From Actinomycetota bacterium (GTDB lineage Bacteria > Actinomycetota > Humimicrobiia > Humimicrobiales > Humimicrobiaceae): 5,868 bases of DNA. Position 1 is the stretch's first letter, and every line of letters begins with the position of its first letter. A program made the translations under genes and the position numbers. Below, one piece after another: positions 1 through 5,285 of the stretch. The stretch covers positions 1-5,868 of the forward strand of contig JAMCVO010000296.1 of assembly GCA_023475715.1 (NCBI GenBank), in the 5' to 3' direction. A model generated the notes under the pieces. The model saw only the letters and a list, made by a program, of their open reading frames with translations. It did not search any database and was not told the DNA's origin.

Positions 1-62
1 GGTGAAGTATCTACCAATCTTGATAATGTTTTTGCTCCCGGAAGGATCTTGTGAGCTTTCAT
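1..62 (-). CDS. 5' end of an unidentified gene, cut by the window edge
   Basis: A minus-strand reading frame opens with ATG at 62-60 and stays open to the left edge. It gives about 20 residues beginning MKAHKILPGAKTLSRL. The frame is too short to identify and I recognise no family. Support for a real start is positional: it lies downstream of the delta' gene on the same strand, after a 90-bp gap. A TTAACA / TATAAT promoter ends 9 nt before the ATG, so the mRNA would have a leader of only a few bases; there is no Shine-Dalgarno sequence. A rival reading is the plus-strand frame from base 1 to the TGA at 52-54 (17 codons, ...FAPGRIL), which would be the tail of a gene entering from the left. 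I prefer the minus-strand call because of the promoter, but neither is secure. Confidence 0.42.
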   Translation of the reverse strand, partial: MKAHKILPGAKTLSRLVDTS

Positions 63-71
63 AGAACAACC

Positions 72-99
72 ATTATACCTGCCTGTCATAAATTGTTAA
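72..99 (-). promoter_or_regulatory. Sigma-70-type promoter for the leftmost minus-strand gene
   Basis: Read on the minus strand, TTAACA (99-94, one mismatch to TTGACA) is followed by a 16-bp spacer and a perfect TATAAT (77-72). The ATG at 62 begins only 9 nt after the -10 box, so transcription would start about 1-4 nt before the start codon. It lies between the stop of the delta' gene and the next start, where a promoter for a separate transcript would be expected. Confidence 0.6.
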
Positions 100-151
100 G
101 TGTACGGGATGTGTTTGGACCTGGGCAATGCAAAATATAACAAATTAATAA

Positions 152-841
152 TTAAATATACGGTAAATTTATGAAGAAATTATCCAAAAGCAGTTTGCTG
201 TTAATATTGGCGTTTAAGTTTTTTTTGACAAACAAAAGGAGTCTTAATATTTTCATAATCGCTTGGGGTTTAAGCTTGCCTTTATTGGGTTCATCTACTC
301 TAATTTCTAATAAATGGGAGAAAAAAATGGATTGTTTATCTATCCAGTCCAGCATACTATCCTTATTTTCAAAGCTGCTTACAAATGCGACTGATTCTTT
401 AAGTCTTAATCCCGGGTTATTTCTGCTTAAAATATTTTTCCAGAAATCAAAATATTTTTTTTCGTCTTCTTTTGACTGAATTTCTTTATGCGGCAGGAAA
501 TAAATTTGAGTTCTGGATAATATTGTCGGAAGGAGATTAGTCGTGTTGTTTGCTTTGATAATAATAATGGTATTTTTGGGAGGTTCTTCTATTGTTTTTA
601 ACAAAGCTTGTTGGGCTACGTCAGACAGATTATCAACGTTTTCAATGATTAACGCTTTGGTATCCCCTTGGGCTGTTTTATACTTCAATAATTTTTGTAT
701 CTCCCTTAAGGCTTTTATTGATGAGTCTGTTGATGCAAGTGTGATGATATTAAATTTTTTAACCCGGAAACTTTTTAATATTTCTTGTTCTTTTTCAATT
801 TTCTTATTATCAGACTGTGAAACTATCGTAAATGCATGCAT
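152..841 (-). CDS. holB: Short DNA polymerase III delta'-like clamp-loader subunit without a P-loop
   Basis: This 229-residue protein is related to the delta' / gamma-tau clamp-loader AAA+ family, which opens the sliding clamp and loads it on primed DNA in the cytoplasm. The Walker B region is clear at residues 63-90 (ALIIENVDNLS, then QQALLKTIEEPPKN). A sensor-1-like strand follows (IIIIKANNT, 92-100), and LLPTILSRTQ (103-112) carries the SR arginine-finger motif; the family usually has SRC, here SRT. The last residues (NINSKLLLDNFF, 212-223) resemble the usual C-terminal helix of delta'. No GxxGxGK P-loop and no zinc-finger cysteines are present, and the protein is far shorter than E. coli delta' (334 residues). 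The N-terminal part of the AAA+ fold and much of the C-terminal collar are therefore reduced. The ATG at 841 is the first in frame and sits 6 nt after a -10 box. The gene is divergent from pilB and probably unrelated to pili. The fold is confident; the exact subunit name less so. Confidence 0.8.
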   Translation of the reverse strand: MHAFTIVSQSDNKKIEKEQEILKSFRVKKFNIITLASTDSSIKALREIQKLLKYKTAQGDTKALIIENVDNLSDVAQQALLKTIEEPPKNTIIIIKANNTTNLLPTILSRTQIYFLPHKEIQSKEDEKKYFDFWKNILSRNNPGLRLKESVAFVSSFENKDSMLDWIDKQSIFFSHLLEIRVDEPNKGKLKPQAIMKILRLLLFVKKNLNANINSKLLLDNFFINLPYI

Positions 842-847
842 GGTTGT

Positions 848-876
848 AATATAAAATATAAAAATTTAAATATCAA
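848..876 (-). promoter_or_regulatory. Putative promoter of the delta' gene
   Basis: On the minus strand, TTGATA (876-871, 5/6 to consensus) is followed by a 17-bp spacer and TATATT (853-848, 5/6). Only 6 nt separate the -10 box from the ATG at 841, so the predicted transcription start falls on or next to the start codon, giving a leaderless mRNA. No Shine-Dalgarno sequence is present. The region is very AT-rich, so chance matches are easy; the spacing is the best argument for it. Confidence 0.5.
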
Positions 877-972
877 AAATATAATAGGAAATTATTTATA
901 TATATTAAAATCAAATTATTGAATGAGATTTATTATAATTAAAATAATGAAATTTCAAGTCTCCGGCATTAA

Positions 973-1002
973 TTGACATTATAGTTGAAGCAAAGATATT
1001 AT
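973..1002 (+). promoter_or_regulatory. Promoter of the pilB-pilT-pilC operon
   Basis: A perfect TTGACA (973-978) is followed by an 18-bp spacer and TATTAT (997-1002, 5/6 to TATAAT). Transcription would start near 1009, leaving an untranslated leader of about 50 nt before pilB. The same hexamers with the same 18-bp spacing recur before the prepilin gene at 5200-5229. A second -10-like TATAAT at 1039-1044 lies 14 nt before the ATG but has no matching -35 box. The rest of the divergent gap (877-972) is AT-rich and I see no further feature in it. Confidence 0.68.
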
Positions 1003-1020
1003 AGAAGGTAGATATAGATA

Positions 1021-1053
1021 AATTTTTAATTTAAAATTTATAATTTTTAATTT
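1021..1053 (+). repeat. 12-nt direct repeat in the pilB leader
   Basis: AATTTTTAATTT occurs at 1021-1032 and again at 1042-1053, in the predicted pilB 5' leader and ending 5 nt before the ATG. The copies are exact and 9 nt apart. They occupy the place where a Shine-Dalgarno sequence would lie, and none is present. They may keep the leader unstructured for SD-independent initiation, or be simple AT-rich sequence. Confidence 0.5.
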
Positions 1054-1058
1054 GTTGT

Positions 1059-2753
1059 ATGGCTGCCCAATCATTAATTGATATTTTAGTTGCCGATAAA
1101 GTAATTACTGAGGAATTAGCTAAAAGTCTAAAGCTTGAGGTTTTAAGTAGCTCCTTGCCCGAAGATAAGATACTTCTTGAGAAAAATATAGTCAATACCG
1201 AACAGCTGACAATAGCCCATGCCAAGCAATTGGGAGTTGAATATGTTAAGTTAACCAACCGGGGTATTTCTCCGGATATACTTAATTATATTCCCGAATC
1301 TGTTGCCCGAAGATATAAAATATTTCCTTTCTCTTATGATCAAGCAAATCAGGAGCTTTCTGTTGCGATGGAAGACCCTTTAGACCTGCAGGTTATTGAA
1401 TTTATCGAAAAAAAATCCGGTAAAAAAATAAAATCATATATTGCCGCTCCTCTAGATATTGAAACAACAATTAACGAGCAATACAACCAAAACTTAACCA
1501 CCGAAGTTAGCGAAGCGCTTAAGGAGACTTTGTCTGGAGAGAAAACATACGATTTGAAACAAATAGGAGAAGTTATAAGGGAAGCACCAATTGCCAAAAT
1601 CGTTTCTACCATTCTTGAATTTGCCATTAAAAGCCGAGCCTCTGATGTGCATATTGAGCCATTGGAGAATGAAACCAGAGTAAGATACAGAATTGACGGT
1701 ATACTTAACGAGAAATTGGCTCTGCCTAATAAAGTTCACGATGCGGTTATTTCAAGAATTAAAGTATTAGCCCAAATGAAAATCGACGAAAAAAGAATTC
1801 CTCAGGATGGCCGATTTAATTTTAAAGTGGGTGATGAAGAGGTTGATCTTCGTATTTCCACACTGCCTACAGTCTGGGGAGAGAAAATTGTCATGAGACT
1901 GCTTAAGAAATCAGGAGGAGTTCCGAAACTGCCTGAACTGGGCTTAAGAGGTACTGCATTAAAAAATTTAGACACTCAAATATCCAGACCTCACGGAATT
2001 ATACTGGTGACTGGTCCTACCGGAAGCGGCAAGACGACTACTCTTTATGCGGTTTTATCAAAACTATATTCGGTCAAAGTCAACATTTTAACACTTGAGG
2101 ATCCGGTAGAATACAAGATAACCGGAGTGAATCAGGTTCAGATTAATCCCCAAGCCGGACTGACTTTTGCAAATGGTCTGCGCGCATTCCTCAGACAGGA
2201 TCCGAATATAATTCTTGTCGGAGAAATCAGGGATTATGAAACAACAGATCTGGCAATACAAGCTGCTCTTACAGGTCATTTGGTGTTTTCAACGCTTCAT
2301 ACAAACGATGCAGCCGGTGCTATCCCGCGACTTTTGGACATGAAAGCTGAACCATTTCTGGTTGCATCTTCTGTAAACTGTATTGTTGCCCAAAGAATAT
2401 GCCGGCGTCTTTGCACTAATTGTCGGATTTCCTATATTCCTCCGGTTGAGGTGGTTGACAATATTAAAAATATCCTAGGAAAACTAATTCCTGACAATTA
2501 TGAAATAAAATTATTTAAAGGAAAAGGTTGTCCGGAATGCAGCAACACGGGTTATCTCGGCAGGATTGGAATTTTTGAAGTACTGCCGGTTTCAGATAAA
2601 ATTGCTCATCTTGTTTTGCTACGGTCGTCATCAGGCGATATTGCCAAGCAGGCCATAAGCGAAGGAATGATAACCATGAAGCAGGATGGATATCTTAAAG
2701 TAATCGAGGGTATAACATCAATTGAGGAAGTGTTGCGGGTTGCTCAGGATTAA
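1059..2753 (+). CDS. pilB: Type IV pilus assembly ATPase PilB (GspE/PulE family)
   Basis: PilB is the cytoplasmic hexameric ATPase that drives pilin polymerisation through the PilC platform. At 564 residues it has normal length for PilB. Residues 1 to about 140 form the N-terminal T2SSE_N/MshEN-type domain (LEKNIVNTEQL, then AKQLGVEYVKL). The N2 region follows at about 175-285 (SRASDVHIEPLE, then RYRIDGILNE). The ATPase core has Walker A GPTGSGKTTT (319-328, Lys325), Asp box LTLEDPVEY (344-352), Walker B NIILVGEIRD (383-392, Glu389) and His box TGHLVFSTLHTNDAA (405-419). A tetracysteine zinc site typical of PilB/GspE is formed by C452-x2-C455 and C491-x2-C494; C448 is an extra nearby cysteine. 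I see no arginine-led RLG c-di-GMP motif in the N domain, so c-di-GMP control looks unlikely. The start lacks a Shine-Dalgarno sequence but fits the family's N-terminus. It is first in the operon; the pilT ATG follows 16 nt after its stop. Confidence 0.96.
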   Translation: MAAQSLIDILVADKVITEELAKSLKLEVLSSSLPEDKILLEKNIVNTEQLTIAHAKQLGVEYVKLTNRGISPDILNYIPESVARRYKIFPFSYDQANQELSVAMEDPLDLQVIEFIEKKSGKKIKSYIAAPLDIETTINEQYNQNLTTEVSEALKETLSGEKTYDLKQIGEVIREAPIAKIVSTILEFAIKSRASDVHIEPLENETRVRYRIDGILNEKLALPNKVHDAVISRIKVLAQMKIDEKRIPQDGRFNFKVGDEEVDLRISTLPTVWGEKIVMRLLKKSGGVPKLPELGLRGTALKNLDTQISRPHGIILVTGPTGSGKTTTLYAVLSKLYSVKVNILTLEDPVEYKITGVNQVQINPQAGLTFANGLRAFLRQDPNIILVGEIRDYETTDLAIQAALTGHLVFSTLHTNDAAGAIPRLLDMKAEPFLVASSVNCIVAQRICRRLCTNCRISYIPPVEVVDNIKNILGKLIPDNYEIKLFKGKGCPECSNTGYLGRIGIFEVLPVSDKIAHLVLLRSSSGDIAKQAISEGMITMKQDGYLKVIEGITSIEEVLRVAQD

Positions 2754-2769
2754 GTTAATATAGGATTTA

Positions 2770-3828
2770 ATGCCCATGGAGATTGACGAACTTCTTAATA
2801 TCACCTTAAAAAAGGGAGCTTCAGACTTACATTTGATTGTAGGTTATTCGCCTACTCTGCGAATTGACGGTCAATTGGTTAATATTCCTGATACACAACC
2901 TTTAACAACTGAAGATATCGAAAAATTTGTATTTTCAATTCTGAATCAGGAACAGAAAGAATTGTTTATTGCCAACCGGGAGCTTGACTTGTCGCATGCA
3001 ATAAGAGGAGCAAATTTCAGGGTTAATATTTATTACCAAAGAGGAACTGTATCATTAGCCGCCCGACTCATCCCTTCGGTAATAAAAACTATTGAAGAAC
3101 TGCAGCTTCCAACAATCTGCCACAGTTTTACTAAAATCCGACAGGGGTTTATATTAGTAACCGGCCCCACCGGACATGGTAAATCAACCACATTAGCAGC
3201 AATCATTAACGAGATAAATGAAAGCCGGGGCTGTCATATAGTGACGATTGAAGATCCAATCGAATATGTTTATCCCTCTGGAAAATCAATAGTGTCTCAA
3301 AGGGAGATAAGGTTAGATACTCATTCTTGGGATATGGCTTTAAGGAGTGCTTTAAGGGAGGATATTGACGTGGTGTTGATTGGAGAGATGAGAGATTATG
3401 AAACTATTGCTTCGGCCTTGACGATTGCTGAAACCGGGCATTTAGTATTTGCGACACTGCATACAAATTCTTCTTCACAGACAATTGACAGGATTGTTGA
3501 TGTTTTTCCCGCAAGCCAGCAACCGCAGATCAGACTTCAGCTAAGTGAAAATCTGGAGGGAATTATTTCCCAAAGATTAATACCTCAAGTTGGCGGAGGC
3601 AGAATTCCTGCAGTTGAAATTCTTTTAGCAACAGGTGCAGTAAAAAGTACAATTAGGGAAGGGAAAACTCACTTTATCAATAATATAATTCAAACCTCAA
3701 GAGATATGGGAATGGAAACGATTGAAACCTCTTTAGCTAATTTTGTCAAACAGGGCAAAATTAATTTAGACTCTGCTTTAGAATTCACAACCAAACCCGA
3801 TGAGGTAATAAGACTTGTCAAATCCTAA
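2770..3828 (+). CDS. pilT: Type IV pilus retraction ATPase PilT
   Basis: PilT is the hexameric cytoplasmic ATPase that depolymerises the pilus, giving retraction force for twitching, surface sensing and DNA uptake. At 352 residues it is typical in length and lacks the PilB zinc finger. The start MEIDELLNITLKKGASDLHL is the usual PilT N-terminus. Motifs: Walker A GPTGHGKST (132-140, Lys138), Asp box TIEDPIEY (159-166), Walker B VVLIGEMRD (201-209, Glu206) and His box TGHLVFATLHTNSSS (222-236). AVKSTIREGKTH (290-301) corresponds to the AIRNLIRE retraction motif that separates PilT from PilB. Oddities: His replaces the usual Ser in the P-loop, and REDID replaces the common REDPD before Walker B. 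The ATG at 2770 has a weak AGGA 4 nt upstream; the in-frame ATG at 2776 is an equally good start (spacing 10 nt). It sits between pilB and pilC and is probably co-transcribed with them. Confidence 0.95.
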   Translation: MPMEIDELLNITLKKGASDLHLIVGYSPTLRIDGQLVNIPDTQPLTTEDIEKFVFSILNQEQKELFIANRELDLSHAIRGANFRVNIYYQRGTVSLAARLIPSVIKTIEELQLPTICHSFTKIRQGFILVTGPTGHGKSTTLAAIINEINESRGCHIVTIEDPIEYVYPSGKSIVSQREIRLDTHSWDMALRSALREDIDVVLIGEMRDYETIASALTIAETGHLVFATLHTNSSSQTIDRIVDVFPASQQPQIRLQLSENLEGIISQRLIPQVGGGRIPAVEILLATGAVKSTIREGKTHFINNIIQTSRDMGMETIETSLANFVKQGKINLDSALEFTTKPDEVIRLVKS

Positions 3829-3843
3829 TAATTAATATTAAAA

Positions 3844-5031
3844 ATGCTTTACAAGTATAATGGAAAAAACGATAAAGGGGATGTCAGTGGTTTAGTTGAT
3901 GCTGCTTCAGAAAAACACGCAATCAGTCTCCTTAGGACTCAGAATATTTATGTAATATCACTCAAGAAGAAAAAAGGATCTTTCAGTTTAGGAATAAAAA
4001 GAATCTCCTTCAATGATATTGTAAATTTTACCCAACAGCTTTCAACAATGATTACCGCTGGTCTTACACTCACAGATTCTCTGAATATTTTAAAACAGCA
4101 GTCAAGAAATCAATATTTTATAAAAATACTTAATGATATTACCAAAGAGATCGAAGGGGGTTCCAGTTTTTCAAAGGCTTTAGAGGCATATCCCGACTGC
4201 TTTTCTTCTATTTATATCTCCTTGATTAAAGCAGGAGAAGCTTCAGGGAAAATTAAGGAGGTTCTGGAAAGACTGACGGCAAATCTTGAAAAACAAAGGG
4301 ATTTTGTAAATAAAACAAAAGCAGCCATGGTATATCCTTCAATTATTCTTATAGGAATGAGTATTGTGATGTTTCTGATGATGACTCTGGTAATCCCTAA
4401 GATGACGGAGTTTTACAAGGATTTTGACAGCGAACTTCCGGTTACTACGCAAATTATGATATCGATATCCAATATTTTTGTGAAATTCTGGTGGCTGATG
4501 ATTCTTGTAATTTGGGTATTGGTTTATTTTTTCAGGAAATGGAAAAAAACAGAAATAGGCAAACATACCTGGGATGAACTCATTCTTAAGGTGCCTATTT
4601 GGGGAAGTTTAAAAAAAAGCATGATTTTTGCCGATTTTACCAGAACTTTTGGTATTTTAGTCGGCAGCGGCATTCCGATTTTGGAAGCTTTGGAAATTGT
4701 GAGTAATTCAATTGATAATTCTATATATCAGGACGATATTAAAAATGTCGCCAAACAGGTTGAGAAGGGCTTATCCATAGGTATTCCCATGTCTAACAAT
4801 ACCCGGTTTCCTCCGATTGTGTCCCAGATGGTTACTGTCGGCGAAGAGACTGGAAAGCTTGATGAAACTTTGCTTAAGATATCAATATTTTTTGAAATAG
4901 AAGCTGAACAGGGAGTTAAGGCTTTAACCAGTTCAATGGAACCCATAATTATGGTAGTGTTAGGTCTTGGAGTCGGCTTTATTATTCTGTCGATTATTAT
5001 GCCGATATATAGTTTAACAAGTAAACTTTAG
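3844..5031 (+). CDS. pilC: Type IV pilus inner-membrane platform protein PilC (GspF family)
   Basis: PilC is the polytopic inner-membrane protein at the base of the pilus. It couples the PilB and PilT motors to pilin insertion and extraction. At 395 residues it is of usual length (about 400). It shows the expected tandem T2SSF repeats. The first is about 58-184 (FTQQLSTMITAGLTLTDSL, and GEASGKIKEVLERL at 131-144). The second is about 261-388 (FADFTRTFGILVGSGIPIL, and GEETGKLDETL at 333-343). Three membrane segments are visible: about 164-185, 207-230 and 367-388. An Arg/Lys-rich stretch (RKWKKTE) follows the second. The N-terminus LYKYNGKNDKGDVSG is the usual short beta domain of the family. 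The ATG begins 15 nt after the pilT stop and has no Shine-Dalgarno sequence, so translation may depend on coupling or on SD-independent initiation. It is the last gene before the GC-rich island and ends in TAG. Confidence 0.95.
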   Translation: MLYKYNGKNDKGDVSGLVDAASEKHAISLLRTQNIYVISLKKKKGSFSLGIKRISFNDIVNFTQQLSTMITAGLTLTDSLNILKQQSRNQYFIKILNDITKEIEGGSSFSKALEAYPDCFSSIYISLIKAGEASGKIKEVLERLTANLEKQRDFVNKTKAAMVYPSIILIGMSIVMFLMMTLVIPKMTEFYKDFDSELPVTTQIMISISNIFVKFWWLMILVIWVLVYFFRKWKKTEIGKHTWDELILKVPIWGSLKKSMIFADFTRTFGILVGSGIPILEALEIVSNSIDNSIYQDDIKNVAKQVEKGLSIGIPMSNNTRFPPIVSQMVTVGEETGKLDETLLKISIFFEIEAEQGVKALTSSMEPIIMVVLGLGVGFIILSIIMPIYSLTSKL

Positions 5032-5062
5032 GTAATTAATTTTTATTCCAAGAAGGCGAAAA

Positions 5063-5082
5063 CCACGGGCGTTAGCCCGTGG
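5063..5082. repeat. Perfect 8-bp hairpin with a 4-nt loop
   Basis: CCACGGGC (5063-5070) and GCCCGTGG (5075-5082) are perfect reverse complements around the loop GTTA. The stem has six G-C pairs and starts 32 nt after the pilC stop. No T-run follows, so it is not a standard intrinsic terminator, though it could still protect the 3' end of the pilC mRNA. Its form matches the foot hairpins recognised by Y1 (IS200/IS605) transposases. Confidence 0.75.
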
Positions 5083-5122
5083 ATGAAGCCATACAATAAA
5101 CGCGAAGCGCACAAGGCGGGAA

Positions 5123-5160
5123 CCTGCCTGCCCTGCCTGCCGGTAGGCAGGCGGCAGGCA
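5123..5160. repeat. Long CCTGCC/GGCAGG palindrome built from tandem arm repeats
   Basis: Arm 5133-5141 pairs with 5146-5154 (one G-T pair) around the loop GGTA. After a two-base CC bulge (5131-5132), arm 5125-5130 pairs with 5155-5160, about 15 pairs in all. Each arm is itself a tandem repeat: CCTGCCTGC twice (5123-5131 and 5132-5140), and GGCAGGC twice (5146-5152 and 5153-5159). It would be very stable as RNA or single-stranded DNA. Six T's occur about 30 nt later (5191-5196), too far for a classic terminator. Confidence 0.75.
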
Positions 5161-5199
5161 AGCAAAAATATCATGCGCGTAAGGTTGGGGTTTTTTATA

Positions 5200-5229
5200 T
5201 TGACAAAAGTTTAAATTAATGAGTATTAT
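5200..5229 (+). promoter_or_regulatory. Promoter of the prepilin gene
   Basis: A perfect TTGACA (5200-5205), an 18-bp spacer and TATTAT (5224-5229) match the pilB promoter in both hexamers and spacing. Transcription would start near 5236, leaving about 50 nt of leader that ends in a strong ribosome-binding site. A T-tract (5191-5196) lies just upstream of the -35 box, where an UP element would be. Confidence 0.7.
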
Positions 5230-5271
5230 GAATATGAGACAATTTAATTTATAGAATAATAATTAATCTTT

Positions 5272-5281
5272 AAGGAGGTGA
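5272..5281 (+). promoter_or_regulatory. Full-length Shine-Dalgarno sequence of the prepilin gene
   Basis: AAGGAGGTGA, preceded by T at 5271, is complementary to the canonical 16S 3' end (CACCTCCTTA) over ten consecutive bases (5271-5280). GGAGG ends 7 nt before the ATG at 5286, an ideal spacing. It fixes the start codon and is by far the strongest ribosome-binding site in the window. Confidence 0.92.
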
Positions 5282-5285
5282 GACA

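Larger units (their letters stand above)
5047..5196. mobile_element. GC-rich palindromic island, IS200/IS605- or REP-like non-autonomous element (putative)
   Basis: Most of the 254-bp gap between pilC and the prepilin gene is a sharply GC-rich block: 83 of 140 bases at 5051-5190 by hand count. The sequence on both sides is almost all A and T. It holds a perfect hairpin (5063-5082), a small CGC-GAA-GCG triloop (5101-5109) and a long imperfect hairpin (5125-5160). GCGCA (5107-5111) can pair with TGCGC (5174-5178) to close the long hairpin into a larger structure. TTTTTAT occurs on each side (5040-5046 and 5192-5198). There is no open frame. The ACGGGC-loop-GCCCGT hairpin followed by GGATGAAG resembles the terminal hairpins of IS200/IS605 elements, so a transposase-less remnant or REP-type repeat is the best guess. 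A folded regulatory RNA or the pilC 3' end are alternatives. Element borders are approximate. Confidence 0.45.

Noticed and set aside
95..135. Minus-strand stretch with CATCCCG, ACAC and TTAA, resembling the loop B/C region of 5S rRNA
   Set aside because: The match is short and gapped. No 5' and 3' closing stem or full-length 5S of about 115 nt can be laid out, and the promoter at 72-99 overlaps it. Probably chance.
171..854. Plus-strand frames at 171-479 and 543-854, the first with a signal-peptide-like start
   Set aside because: They are antisense to the delta' gene, which has clear clamp-loader motifs. Their hydrophobicity comes from the complement of Lys/Asn-rich codons, and they have no promoter or ribosome-binding site.
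1059..2753. Type II secretion (GspE/GspF/GspG) instead of a type IV pilus
   Set aside because: The families overlap, but a dedicated PilT retraction ATPase between the two genes is characteristic of type IV pili and not of type II secretion.
1031..4946. Minus-strand open frames of 63-92 codons inside pilB and pilC
   Set aside because: All are shadows of strongly supported plus-strand genes and their translations show no domain-like pattern.
5123..5160. CRISPR repeat or array
   Set aside because: The repeats are 7-9 bp tandem units inside one hairpin with no spacers of regular length and no cas genes in the window.
5183..5198. GGTTGGGG followed by T6 as an intrinsic terminator for the pilC transcript
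   Set aside because: No adjacent complementary arm (CCCCAACC) exists directly upstream; the nearest strong stem ends about 30 nt earlier, so the classic stem-plus-U-tract form is absent.
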